Shown here: positions 18,946 to 26,683 of the stretch, in pieces
Position numbering within the stretch: the first letter of the stretch is position 1
Layout of the letters: every line of letters begins with the position of its first letter
Made by a program: the position numbers and the translations under genes
Assembly (NCBI RefSeq): GCF_002217755.1
Contig: NZ_BCFL01000037.1
Coordinates: forward strand, 62,001-126,000
Source of the DNA: Streptomyces hyaluromycini
GTDB taxonomy: Bacteria; Actinomycetota; Actinomycetes; Streptomycetales; Streptomycetaceae
Direction of reading: 5' to 3'
Length of the DNA: 64,000 bases
Notes under the pieces: generated by a model
The model's database searches: none
What the model was told of the DNA's origin: nothing
What the model saw: the letters and a program-made list of their open reading frames with translations, nothing else

Positions 18946-19128
18946 CTACCGGTCGGCGGTGAGCTTCCCGGCCGCGCCCCAGCTGTCGGCCGGGACCTCG
19001 TGGATCCAGACCTGCACGGTCTCGGCGGGGATCTTGTACGCGTCGACGAACGCGTCGGTGACCCGCTTGACGAGGTCCCGCTTGAGTTCGGGGTCGCGGG
19101 GTCCCTGCTGGATGGTGACGATCGGCAT
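18946..19128 (-). CDS. 4-oxalocrotonate tautomerase family protein
   Basis: 60 residues, the standard size of the 4-OT family. It begins MPIVTIQQGPRDPELKRDLV, so Pro2 becomes the catalytic N-terminal proline after removal of Met. The helix RDLVKRVTDAFVDAYKI and strand VQVWIHEVPADSWG are typical. The true substrate is unknown; enol-keto tautomerisation is the family reaction. An in-frame extension to 19233 is rejected because it would bury Pro2 and translate the 12-bp repeat upstream. Possibly regulated by the divergent or downstream-reading LysR gene, which lies 128 bp away. Confidence 0.9.
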   Translation of the reverse strand: MPIVTIQQGPRDPELKRDLVKRVTDAFVDAYKIPAETVQVWIHEVPADSWGAAGKLTADR

Positions 19129-19148
19129 CGCTGAACTCCTTCGAGTGG

Positions 19149-19196
19149 GTGTCCCGTTCGGGGTCCCGTTCAGGGTCCTGTTCGGGGTCCTGTTCG
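19149..19196. repeat. Four tandem 12-bp repeats in the tautomerase leader
   Basis: About four copies of GGGTCCYGTTCG, the last two identical (19173-19184, 19185-19196) and the first two with single changes, 20 bp upstream of the tautomerase ATG. This could be a repeated binding site or a slippage product. Confidence 0.7.
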
Positions 19197-19256
19197 GTGG
19201 GTCCAGTCCATCGCGCCGGGCGTCCGTGACCAAGAAACAGATCCCGAACGCAGCGA

Positions 19257-20159
19257 TCAGTTTTCGTGATCGCCGCAGGCCAGCAGCAGAGTGGCCAGGT
19301 ACGGGGAGAGGGTGACGGCGGGCACGGCGAGGCCCGTCGGCAGGGCCAGGCCCGGAGCGCGGAACGGTACGAAGGCCACCCGGGGGCTGTGCAGCACGCG
19401 CGCGTGGGACGCGTACACGACCGTCCAGAGCGGGCGGGTGCCGATGCTGGCGAGGGTGTCCTGGAGCGAGCCGGGCGACGGTCCGGGCAGCGGCTCGAAG
19501 CCTGCGTCACGGCAGGCGCCGACGACCAGGTCGACGAGGGCGGGGTTGGTGCGGCGCTCGGTGACCGCGAGGGGCAGGCCGGCCAGCTCCTCGACGCCGA
19601 CCTCGGTGCGGCCGGCGAGCGGGTGACCGGCGGGGACGGCGGCCACCAGGGGGTCGGGCCACAGCGGATGGACCCGGACACCGGGCACGGGCTCGACGGC
19701 CCGGACGAAGGCCGCGTCCAGCCCGCCGCCCGCGACCCGGGCGAGCCTCCCCCACTCTCGGCTTCGCTTGAGCGGGGGGACCCCCATGGCGGCCGGCAGC
19801 GAGTACAACTCGACGGGCACGTCCGGCGCGCGGCGCGCGAACGCGGCCAGCACCCGGTCCAGATGCGCACCGAGTCCCGTACTCGTGCCGACCCTCAGCC
19901 CGGCCGGCGGGGCGACCGCGGCCCGGGCCCGCTCGGCCGCCGCCAGCACCGCACGTGCCTCGGGCAGCAGCCGCTCCCCCGCGCCGGTGAGCCGGACCCG
20001 GCGCGACGAGCGGTCGAACAGCTCGGCGCCCAGTTCCCGTTCGAGGCGCTGTATCTGCTGGCTGACGGCCGACTGCACGATGTGCAGCCGGTCGGCGGCC
20101 CGCCCGAAGTGCAGCTCCTCGGCGACGGCGACGAAGTAGCTGAGCTGCCGCAGTTCCAT
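19257..20159 (-). CDS. LysR-family transcriptional regulator
   Basis: 300 residues. The winged HTH is at residues 1-60 (MELRQLSYFVAVAEELHFGRAADRLHI, SAVSQQIQRLERELGAELF), followed by a periplasmic-binding-type effector domain. At about residues 125-140 it contains GVPPLKRSREWGRLA, encoded by a 43-bp palindromic repeat that also occurs at 47625; this interrupts the first strand region of the effector domain in frame. Divergent from a LysE-type exporter with 68 bp between starts, the classical LysR/LysE arrangement. Effector unknown. The insertion may affect ligand response. Confidence 0.92.
   Translation of the reverse strand: MELRQLSYFVAVAEELHFGRAADRLHIVQSAVSQQIQRLERELGAELFDRSSRRVRLTGAGERLLPEARAVLAAAERARAAVAPPAGLRVGTSTGLGAHLDRVLAAFARRAPDVPVELYSLPAAMGVPPLKRSREWGRLARVAGGGLDAAFVRAVEPVPGVRVHPLWPDPLVAAVPAGHPLAGRTEVGVEELAGLPLAVTERRTNPALVDLVVGACRDAGFEPLPGPSPGSLQDTLASIGTRPLWTVVYASHARVLHSPRVAFVPFRAPGLALPTGLAVPAVTLSPYLATLLLACGDHEN
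19745..19787. repeat. Interspersed palindromic repeat inside the LysR gene
   Basis: GC-rich element of about 43 bp containing ACTCTCGGCTTCGCT, flanked by GCCTCCCCC and GGGGGGACCCCCAT runs. A near-identical copy in the opposite orientation is at 47625-47666. It is carried in frame by the host gene. Confidence 0.8.
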
Positions 20160-20227
20160 GGTCCCGGCTCTAGAGCCCGCTCCGGACCGGCTGCTTCAAT
20201 GGGCTCCTTACGGGTGTCGCGGGAGGG

Positions 20228-20893
20228 GTGGTGCAGGTGCTGCACATGGTGTCGACGGACCGGGTCCTGGCGTTCGCCGCGTTGTCGCTGCTGGTCATCG
20301 CGATCCCGGGACCGAGCGTGCTGTTCGTGATCGGCCGGGCGCTCGCCCACGGCCGCCGCACGGCCGTGGCCACCGCGGTCGGCAACGTCTTCGGCTCGTA
20401 TCTGCTGGTGGTGGCGGTCGCGGTGGGCATCGGCTCGCTGGTGGAGCGCTCGGTGACGGTGTACCTGACGGTCAAGCTGCTGGGCGCGGCCTACCTGGTG
20501 TACCTGGGCGTCCAGGCCGTCCGGCACCGCAAGGAGCTGACGGCCGCCGCGGTCCGGCGGGCCCCGGCGGGCGAACCGCGCAGCGATCTGCGCACGGTCC
20601 TGGACGGCGCCCTGGTGGGTGCCACGAACCCCAAGGGCGTGGTCTTCTTCGCCGCCGTCCTCCCCCAGTTCGTCGACCACTCGGCGGGCCGTGTCCCCCT
20701 TCAGATGCTGCTGCTCGGCCTGGTCCCCATCTCCATCGGCCTGGTCACGGACACGCTGTGGGGCCTGACGGCGTCCGCGGCCCGTACCTGGTTCGCCCGG
20801 TCCGACCGCCGCCTGTCACTGATCGGCGGCGCGGGCGGCGTGACGATGATCGGGCTGGGCGTGACGGTGGCGGTGACGGGCCGGGCGGACTGA
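20228..20893 (+). CDS. LysE-family exporter
   Basis: 221 residues, about six hydrophobic helices. The first helix carries the LysE/RhtB signature LLVIAIPGPSVLFVIGRAL, and the later segment GALVGATNPKGVVFFAAVLPQF is the conserved NPK motif of the family. By family it exports an amino acid or related small molecule across the inner membrane. Start is uncertain: GTG at 20228, GTG at 20237 (best spacing to GGGAGGGG at 20221-20228) or ATG at 20246 are all possible. Divergent from the LysR gene, which probably controls it. Confidence 0.9.
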   Translation: MVQVLHMVSTDRVLAFAALSLLVIAIPGPSVLFVIGRALAHGRRTAVATAVGNVFGSYLLVVAVAVGIGSLVERSVTVYLTVKLLGAAYLVYLGVQAVRHRKELTAAAVRRAPAGEPRSDLRTVLDGALVGATNPKGVVFFAAVLPQFVDHSAGRVPLQMLLLGLVPISIGLVTDTLWGLTASAARTWFARSDRRLSLIGGAGGVTMIGLGVTVAVTGRAD

Positions 20894-20952
20894 ACGCTCC
20901 GCTCGCAGGCGGGAGCCGCTCACCGGCCCGGGGCGTTCACCCGCCGGGGCTT

Positions 20953-22203
20953 TCACCCGCCCGCTTGGGGCACGACGGCCCCGAAGCGGATGTCGTAGGA
21001 CGCACCGGGGTGCAGGGTGGCCAGCATCCGTGCGCCCTCCGCCGTGATCGCGTCCCGCTCCCCCGCCCCGCTCCTCTGCCCGAAGGTCTCGATGACCAGG
21101 GCGTCCTCCGTCAGCTTCCACACACCGGCCAGGAAACCGTCGACGAGCAGGGTGCGGTAGGCCTGGTTGCCCTGCCAGGCGCGGCCCCTGAGCCCGGGCG
21201 GGACGACGCGGGTGCGGTCGGCGTGCGAGAGGAGAAGGTTGTCGAACTCCGGGAGGAAGCGGGGCGGGGCGGGGGTCCCGGGGTCGGGGCGGGGCGCGTC
21301 GGGCAGGTCGAAGAGCTCGGCACCGCCCTCGTCGCGGAAGGTGAGGAGGCGGGGCCGCAGCCGTTCGAAGGCCTCGCGGAGCCGGGTCAGTCCGGCCCAG
21401 GTCTGCATGTCCCTGACGGAGGCCGGGCCGAAGGCGGCGAGGTATCGCAGGACCGTGGCGTCCGTGGCATCCGTGGCATCCGTCGCCTGCGTGGGGTCCG
21501 TCGCCTCCGTGGCATCCGTCGCCTCCGTGGCGTCCGTCGCCTCCGTGGCGTCCGTCGCCTGCGTGGCGTCCGTCGCCTGCGTGGGGTCCGTCGCGTCGGC
21601 GGCCGGCGCTGACGCGACGGGGCGGCCGAGCCAGTGCTCGGCGGTGGTGAGGGCGACCTGCCCGGACCGGCCCCACAGTCCGCGCGGGGTGACCTGGACG
21701 AGGGGCAGGGTGCAGCGGGCGGCGACGGCGAGGGACTGCGGGTCGGCGTCGGGCCACTCGGCGCGCAGCGCCTCGCGCAGCCCGGCCATGGTGCGCGGCT
21801 CGGCCTCGACCAGATCCCGGGCGAGCGCGGCGAGCCGGTCCAGGTCGACACCGGCCAGGCCCTTGCGGAAGGCCGTCAGCTCCCGCGTCCGGGCGGGCTG
21901 GACGAGCGGGCGCAGGGTGAGCGCGTCGGCAGCGGTGTGGGTGTGGATGGTCGACCGCAGGGTGACGATCCGGACCACCTCCCGGTCGGCCATCAGGCTG
22001 GAGAGCTGCTCGGGGGCGAAGCCGTCGAGACGGGCGGCGAGGGCGTAGTACGGCGGCTTGACGTTCTGCGCCTGGAGGCCGACGAGGTGGGCCACGGCCT
22101 CCTTCGCCGACCGGGTCGAGCGGCGCAGCAGGAGCTGACGGTCGAGGGTGGCACGGTTGAGGGCACGGGTGCCGAGGGCCGGGCCGGACGGCTGCTTCGT
22201 CAT
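20953..22203 (-). CDS. Winged-helix DNA-binding protein, AlkZ/HTH_42-like
   Basis: 416 residues. The N-terminus (TRALNRATLDRQLLLRRSTRSAKEAVAHLVGLQAQ) and the downstream motifs LRSTIHTHTAADAL and LPEFDNLLLSHADRTRVV are characteristic of the winged-helix DNA-glycosylase-like AlkZ family. AlkZ uses a QxQ/QxD motif; here VGLQAQNVKPP supplies Q-A-Q. Near residue 195 the chain contains a low-complexity linker of about 45 residues made of DAT, EAT and QAT units, encoded by a 9/18-bp tandem repeat. ATG at 22203 chosen over an in-frame GTG at 22212. By family it could unhook DNA crosslinks; in Streptomyces many paralogues exist with unknown function. Confidence 0.85.
   Translation of the reverse strand: MTKQPSGPALGTRALNRATLDRQLLLRRSTRSAKEAVAHLVGLQAQNVKPPYYALAARLDGFAPEQLSSLMADREVVRIVTLRSTIHTHTAADALTLRPLVQPARTRELTAFRKGLAGVDLDRLAALARDLVEAEPRTMAGLREALRAEWPDADPQSLAVAARCTLPLVQVTPRGLWGRSGQVALTTAEHWLGRPVASAPAADATDPTQATDATQATDATEATDATEATDATEATDPTQATDATDATDATVLRYLAAFGPASVRDMQTWAGLTRLREAFERLRPRLLTFRDEGGAELFDLPDAPRPDPGTPAPPRFLPEFDNLLLSHADRTRVVPPGLRGRAWQGNQAYRTLLVDGFLAGVWKLTEDALVIETFGQRSGAGERDAITAEGARMLATLHPGASYDIRFGAVVPQAGG
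21460..21598. repeat. In-frame tandem repeat (9/18-bp units) in the AlkZ-like gene
   Basis: About 15 units of 9 bp, arranged largely as the 18-mer GCGTCCGTCGCCTCCGTG and variants, encoding (D-A-T-[E/Q/D]-A-T) on the minus strand. All units are multiples of three, so copy-number change keeps the frame. Confidence 0.9.
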
Positions 22204-22319
22204 GCCGGGCACGCTAACGCCGAATGCGGACAGATCCTGTCCGCATCTCTCACCGAATCCCGTCCTCCATTCCCTCCGCCGGGCCCGTATGCCCCGTATA
22301 TCCTGCTCCGAGACTCACC

Positions 22320-22392
22320 GATCACGCGTGATCACCTGGACCACGTGGAACACCCCGATCACGCAGATCACACAGATCACACAGATCACGCC
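22320..22392. repeat. GATCAC-rich repeats and palindrome upstream of corA
   Basis: A perfect palindrome GATCACGCGTGATC (22320-22333), then 9-bp direct repeats GATCACGCA, GATCACACA, GATCACACA and a partial GATCACGC at 22357-22391. They end 30 bp before the corA ATG, in the expected leader or promoter. Could be repeated operator half-sites. Confidence 0.75.
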
Positions 22393-22421
22393 GATGCAGG
22401 CTCCACCGAGAGGCGGCCGCG

Positions 22422-23606
22422 ATGTCAGAGCGACGCCCCAGCCCGGTCTCGAAGAACTCCGGTAACGGCAGGAACGGCCGAGGTACCAGAAGGTCCGTCT
22501 GGCGCCGCGCCCTGCCGCCGGAGCATGACGACACGGCCGGGCTGCCAGGGCCCGGTTCCGCATCGGCCGTGGAGCCCGGCGAGCCGCCGAGCATCGTGGA
22601 GGCGGCGCTGTACAGCGACGGAGTGCGCGTGTCGACACCGTCGACCCTCGCGGAGACGTACCGCGAACTGCGCGACACGCCCGCGAGCATGGCGTGGATC
22701 GGCCTGGCCCGTCCCACCTCGGACGAACTCCTTTCCCTGGCCGCCGAGTTCAACCTGCATCCGCTCGCGGTCGAGGACGCGATGGAGGCACACCAGCGCC
22801 CGAAGCTGGAGCGGTACGGCGACATCCTCTTCGTCGTCCTGAGCGCCGCCCGCTATCTGGACACACCGGAGGAGGTCGACTTCGGCGAACTGCACGTGTT
22901 CGTCGGCCCCGACTTCGTGATCACGGTCCGGCACGGCGCGGCCCCGGACCTCTCGGCGGTCCGCCGCCGCATGGAGGACTCCCCCGACCTCCTCAAGCTC
23001 GGCCCGGAGGCGGTCCTCTACGCGATACTCGACGCGGTGGTCGACGGCTACGCCCCGGTCGTGGAGGGCGTCCAGAACGACATCGACGAGATCGAGACGG
23101 AGGTCTTCCGCGGCGACCCGTCGGTGTCCCGCCGCATCTACGAACTCTCCCGCGAGATGGTCGAGTTCCAGCGCGCGACCCGGCCCCTCGTCGGCATGCT
23201 GCACGGCCTGATGGCCGGCTTCACCAAGTACGAGACCGACGAGGAACTCCAGCGCTACCTCCGCGACGTGGCCGACCACGTCACCCACATCAGCGAACGC
23301 GTGGACGGCTTCCGCCAGGCCCTCACGGAAATCCTCACGGTCAACGCGACCCTGGTCACCCAGCAACAGAACGCGGAGATGCGAGCGTTGGCGGAGGCGG
23401 GCTTCGAGCAGAACGAGGAGATCAAGAAGATCTCCTCCTGGGCAGCCATCCTCTTCGCCCCGACCCTGGTCGGCACGATCTACGGCATGAACTTCAGGGA
23501 GATGCCGGAGTTGCACTGGGTGTTGGGATACCCCTTCGCAATCGTCCTGATGGCAGTCGTATGCACCAGCCTGTACTTCATTTTCAAGCGGAAGGACTGG
23601 CTCTAG
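22422..23606 (+). CDS. corA: CorA-type magnesium/cobalt transporter
   Basis: 394 residues. The cytoplasmic N-terminal domain (residues 75-330) includes the typical helix HPLAVEDAMEAHQRPKLERYGDIL. Two C-terminal transmembrane helices (about 340-358 and 368-388) carry the selectivity motif YGMNF between them, and the protein ends with the basic FKRKDWL tail usual in CorA. The first 60 residues are a charged, probably disordered extension. GAGAGG lies 10 bp before the ATG at 22422. By family it imports divalent cations as a pentamer. The leader holds unusual GATCAC repeats. Confidence 0.95.
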   Translation: MSERRPSPVSKNSGNGRNGRGTRRSVWRRALPPEHDDTAGLPGPGSASAVEPGEPPSIVEAALYSDGVRVSTPSTLAETYRELRDTPASMAWIGLARPTSDELLSLAAEFNLHPLAVEDAMEAHQRPKLERYGDILFVVLSAARYLDTPEEVDFGELHVFVGPDFVITVRHGAAPDLSAVRRRMEDSPDLLKLGPEAVLYAILDAVVDGYAPVVEGVQNDIDEIETEVFRGDPSVSRRIYELSREMVEFQRATRPLVGMLHGLMAGFTKYETDEELQRYLRDVADHVTHISERVDGFRQALTEILTVNATLVTQQQNAEMRALAEAGFEQNEEIKKISSWAAILFAPTLVGTIYGMNFREMPELHWVLGYPFAIVLMAVVCTSLYFIFKRKDWL

Positions 23607-23914
23607 CCCATCGCGCTACGCTTGAGTTCCTGTTCACACTTTGCTCACGCATCTGCTGCGGAACGGCTCAGGATCAGCCGTGGGGAGTCTCTGGGGAGAA
23701 TCGAATGGCACTCCCCACCTCGCGCCCGGTGCAACGAACCCGCCCGGCTTCCCTGTTCGCCAGCGCCGGCCGAGCCGACCGCCCCTGTGACGCATCACAG
23801 ACAGTGACACCAGCGCGCCACCACCGGCAGCGGGCTGCCGCAGGCAGTCGCGATGTCCGCGGCAGGTCTTCTCCACGGCCGTCGAGAGGTTCTGGAGGAG
23901 GGATCTGGTGGGCC
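23607..23914. other. Intergenic stretch between corA and the intron remnant
   Basis: No protein-coding region supported on either strand. It contains GTGACGCATCACAG (about 23788-23801, a short dyad) and GC-rich spacer, and ends at the predicted 3' end of the group II intron remnant. Confidence 0.4.
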
Positions 23915-23963
23915 GTCGGTGAGGTGCCTGCTGAGCAGGCCCTTTTCCCATGGCCCCCAGCCC

Positions 23964-23997
23964 GAACGACGCATGCGGCTTTCGCCGCACGTCGCTC
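23964..23997 (-). ncRNA. Group II intron domain V
   Basis: Exactly 34 nt on the minus strand: 5' arm GAGCGACGTGCGGC, GAAA tetraloop, 3' arm GCCGCATGCGTCGTTC. It folds into a 5-bp distal stem, a 2-nt bulge (AT at positions 24-25), and a 9-bp proximal stem with the AGC catalytic triad at positions 2-4 and the usual G.U pair at 3-32. This matches the canonical domain V architecture in length, bulge and loop. Confidence 0.85.
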
Positions 23998-24005
23998 TCC
24001 AGTGA

Positions 24006-24275
24006 CTACTCCGTGAGTGCTGGCACAGGTCTTGTGCCGTGGATGTCCGGGTGACAACTTCCGCAGGCCACGAGGGTTTTGCGGTGTCGTGCGGCCATGA
24101 GATCCGCCCACGGCGGCCGGTTCCCGGATCGTCCGAGGTCGGCGAGTTGGGCGACGTGATGGACTTCCACCTCGTCGACGCGTCCGCATGGCTCGCACCG
24201 CCCGGCCAGAAGCCGGGTGACCAACTCCTTGCGTTTGATGGTGAGCGGGGCGCTGGGCTTTGGGCCGCACGTAGG
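24006..24275 (-). pseudogene. Group II intron maturase, C-terminal HNH fragment
   Basis: About 90 residues remain: LTIKRKELVTRLLAGRCEPCG, then VEVHHVAQLADLGRSG, PPWADLMAARHRKTLVACG, and SCHPDIHG, ending at TGA 24006. The spaced CxxC, HH and CxxCHxxIH residues and the MAARHRKTLV core are the En/HNH domain that ends intron-encoded reverse transcriptases. No start codon and no RT domain; it stops 8 bp before domain V, as in intact introns. Confidence 0.8.
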
Positions 24276-24313
24276 TGCTGAGCTTGTTGAGGAGTGCTTC
24301 GTCTGCGCGGTGT

Positions 24314-25084
24314 TCAGAGTTGGGTCTGGCCGCCGTTGACCTCGTAGACGGAGCCGGTGACGAAGGCGGCTTCGTCCGAGAGCAGGAAGCTCACCACGCC
24401 TGCGACCTCGTCGACCTGGCCCACGCGGCCCATCGCGGTTTTCGCGGCGATGGAGGCGCGGACCTCCGGCGGGAGTGCTCGTGCCGACGGTGCGTCGATC
24501 GGACCGGGTGCGACGGCGTTGATGCGGATGCCTCGCTGCGCGTATTCGACCGCGGCAGAGCGGGTGAGCCCGACGATGCCGTGCTTGGAGGCCGAGTACG
24601 CGGCCCGCCCGGCGTGGGCCATCACCCCGGCGGTGGAGGCCATGTTGAGGATGGTCCCACCGCCGGCTTCGAGCATGTGGGCGATCTCGGCCTTCATGCT
24701 GTGGAAGACGCCGGTCAGGTTGATGGTGATGACGTCGTTCCAGTCGTTCAGAGCGATGTCGTGGACCTCGGCCAGGCCGGGCGTGATGCCGGCGTTGTTG
24801 AAGGCGAGGTCGAGGGCGCCGTAGGTCGTGACGGTGAAAGCGACGAGACGCTCGGTGTCGTCGAACGAGCGGACGTCCGCGGCGAACGCGGATGCGAGGT
24901 GTCCGGCGGCGCGGAGTTCCGCGGCGACGCGTTCGGCGGCCCCCGCGTCACGGTCGGCGACGACGATACGCGCGCCGTCCGCGGCGAGTCGCCTCGCGGC
25001 CGCTTCGCCGAGGCCGGATCCGGCGCCGGTGACGAGCCCGACCTTGCCGGTCTTGTCTCGCTTGTCGTGGGTGCCGGTGGTCAT
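24314..25084 (-). CDS. SDR-family oxidoreductase
   Basis: 256-residue classical short-chain dehydrogenase. Nucleotide motif TGAGSGLG (about residues 19-26), acidic residue in VVADRDAG suggesting NAD preference, NNAG motif, catalytic Ser/Tyr/Lys in NMASTAGV and AYSASKHG, and PG motif AVAPGPIDAP. Its ATG at 25084 overlaps the stop of the VOC gene by 4 bp. Last gene of the SDR-SDR-VOC-SDR operon; substrate unknown. Ends 24 bp from the group II intron remnant. Confidence 0.92.
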   Translation of the reverse strand: MTTGTHDKRDKTGKVGLVTGAGSGLGEAAARRLAADGARIVVADRDAGAAERVAAELRAAGHLASAFAADVRSFDDTERLVAFTVTTYGALDLAFNNAGITPGLAEVHDIALNDWNDVITINLTGVFHSMKAEIAHMLEAGGGTILNMASTAGVMAHAGRAAYSASKHGIVGLTRSAAVEYAQRGIRINAVAPGPIDAPSARALPPEVRASIAAKTAMGRVGQVDEVAGVVSFLLSDEAAFVTGSVYEVNGGQTQL

Positions 25085-25848
25085 GCGGCGGCCTCCTCGG
25101 TGGTGAGCTGGACGAGTGTGAAGACGGCGCCCGCGGGGTCGAGGAAGACCGTGATCGTGCCGATCTCGATCGGCATCGGCGGCATGAGCCGGGTGCCGCC
25201 GTGTTCGGTGGCGGCCGTCGCGGCGGCTTCGATGTCGTCGACGGCGAAGTACACGTCCCAGTACGCGGGGGTCTCGGCAGGCATGGCCGGCGGCCGTGGC
25301 AGGAGCCCGGAGAAAGATCTGCCGTGTGTCTGCCACTCGCGGCGGCCGAGGCGACCGCTCGGCTCCGTGAGCCCCCACCCGAACGCCTCGCGGTAGAACG
25401 CTGCGGACGTGCCGACGTCGTCGGTGATCAGTTCGCCCCATGCGAGGGTGCCGTGTGCGGGCCGCTTGGAGTGCCGTGCGGCGGGCGCGCGGAGCGCGAA
25501 CCGTGTTCCGTTGGGGTCGATCACGACCGCGGTTTCGGCGGAGTCGCCGTCGGCCGGGGGCAGGACCGCGCCGTTGGCGTTGGAGACGGCGGTCAGCGCG
25601 GTGCCGAGGTCGTCGACGTCGAAGTGGATGAGCCATCCAGAGATCCCGTCGGCCACAGTGATGTCGGCGATGTCGGCCACCGGCGTGCCCGCGGCGGATG
25701 CGATCAGCCGGCCGTTGGTCTCCGTGACGGCCCAGCCCAGCACGGCCCTGTAGAAGGAAGCGACGGTGTGCGGGGCGGCCGAGGCCAGGCTTGCCCATCT
25801 GGGCCCGACGGCGGTCGGAGACGCGTCGTCAGTCGCGGTCGTAGCCAT
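25081..25848 (-). CDS. VOC-family (glyoxalase-like) protein, two domains
   Basis: 255 residues made of two tandem VOC modules of about 120 residues. Each shows the pattern of a FYRAVLGW or FYREAFGW helix and a GxW/VYFAVDDIEAA strand-helix turn (residues 25-130 and 140-250). No complete set of metal ligands is obvious, so it may bind rather than convert its ligand. ATG at 25848 chosen because GGAG lies 7 bp upstream; an ATG at 25854 is too close. Translationally coupled to the following SDR gene. Confidence 0.85.
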   Translation of the reverse strand: MATTATDDASPTAVGPRWASLASAAPHTVASFYRAVLGWAVTETNGRLIASAAGTPVADIADITVADGISGWLIHFDVDDLGTALTAVSNANGAVLPPADGDSAETAVVIDPNGTRFALRAPAARHSKRPAHGTLAWGELITDDVGTSAAFYREAFGWGLTEPSGRLGRREWQTHGRSFSGLLPRPPAMPAETPAYWDVYFAVDDIEAAATAATEHGGTRLMPPMPIEIGTITVFLDPAGAVFTLVQLTTEEAAA

Positions 25849-25898
25849 GGTCATGCTCCGTTCAGTGTGCTGCGGTCCACGCAGGGTTTTCGGCATGG

Positions 25899-26654
25899 TC
25901 ACTGGAGTGCACCCCCGCTGATCAGGAGGCGCTGCCCGCTGATCCAGGCCGCGAGCCCGGAGGCGAGGTACTCGGCGGCGTCCGCGACGTCGTCGACGGT
26001 CCCCATCCGGCGGCCGATGCGCCCGGGCCGGGCGACGAACTGCCGGACCGGGTGGTCGGGGTCCGGCTCGGTGAACACGCCCGCGCCCTCGATCGCCGTG
26101 GGAAGGATCGCGTTGACGGTGACCCCGCGGTCAGCGAGCTCCCGCGCCAGGACCTGTACGGCATAGCGCGGTGCTGTCTTGCTCGCCCCGTACAGTCCTT
26201 CGCCGCGGACCGGCACGGTCGTCGTGCTCGAACCGACGTAGATGATCCGGCCGCCGTCCACGACGTGCCGCGCCGCCGCCTGGAGGGTGAAGAAGGTGCC
26301 CCGGGTGTTGACGGCGAAGAGACGGTCGAACTGCTCCTCGGTGATGTCGAGGAAATCGATGCCGATGAGCTCGACACCCGCGTTGGCGACCGCGATGTCG
26401 ACCTGCCCGAAACGGTCGGCGGCCTCGGCGAAGAGGCGCTGGATGTCAGGTACGACGGACATGTCGGCCTGTACGGCGATCGCCTCCGCGCCCAGACGCT
26501 CGATCTCTGCGACCGTCGCGTCGGCGTCCTTCGCGCTGGAGGCGTAGTTGACCACGATGTTCGCGCCGAGGCGTGCGTAGCGCAGGGCGATCGCCCTGCC
26601 GATGCCTCGGGCGGAACCCGTGATCAGGGCCGTCTTGCCGGTCAGATCCCGCAT
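25899..26654 (-). CDS. SDR-family oxidoreductase
   Basis: 251 residues. TGSARGIG cofactor motif at residues 12-19, then VVNYASSAKDAD (neutral/basic pattern suggesting NADP), VANAG, catalytic YVGSSTTT...YGASK, and a C-terminal RLLISGGALQ typical of FabG-like reductases. ATG at 26654 gives the standard N-terminus. A GTG at 26687 overlapping the upstream stop (GTGA) would add 11 residues and would indicate coupling; either is possible. Part of the four-gene operon under the XRE regulator. Confidence 0.9.
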   Translation of the reverse strand: MRDLTGKTALITGSARGIGRAIALRYARLGANIVVNYASSAKDADATVAEIERLGAEAIAVQADMSVVPDIQRLFAEAADRFGQVDIAVANAGVELIGIDFLDITEEQFDRLFAVNTRGTFFTLQAAARHVVDGGRIIYVGSSTTTVPVRGEGLYGASKTAPRYAVQVLARELADRGVTVNAILPTAIEGAGVFTEPDPDHPVRQFVARPGRIGRRMGTVDDVADAAEYLASGLAAWISGQRLLISGGALQ

Positions 26655-26683
26655 CGGAATCGTTGCCCCTGCCGGTCTGCCGT

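Larger units (their letters stand above)
23915..24290 (-). mobile_element. 5'-truncated group II intron (3' end retained)
   Basis: On the minus strand this holds the last part of an intron-encoded maturase (24275-24006), then 8 bp later a canonical domain V (23997-23964), then a domain VI-like hairpin GCCTGC-TCA-GCAGGC and a 3' end reading CACCTCACCGAC, resembling the usual YACCCGAC intron terminus. The RT domains and the 5' ribozyme domains I-III are absent; the adjacent SDR gene starts 24 bp further. It cannot splice or move by itself. Confidence 0.75.

Noticed and set aside
21460..21598. Tandem repeat as a sign of a broken gene
   Set aside because: The frame is intact through all units and both flanking domains read normally.
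22357..22392. Short GATCAC repeats as a possible CRISPR array
   Set aside because: The units are 9 bp with no spacers and no cas genes nearby.
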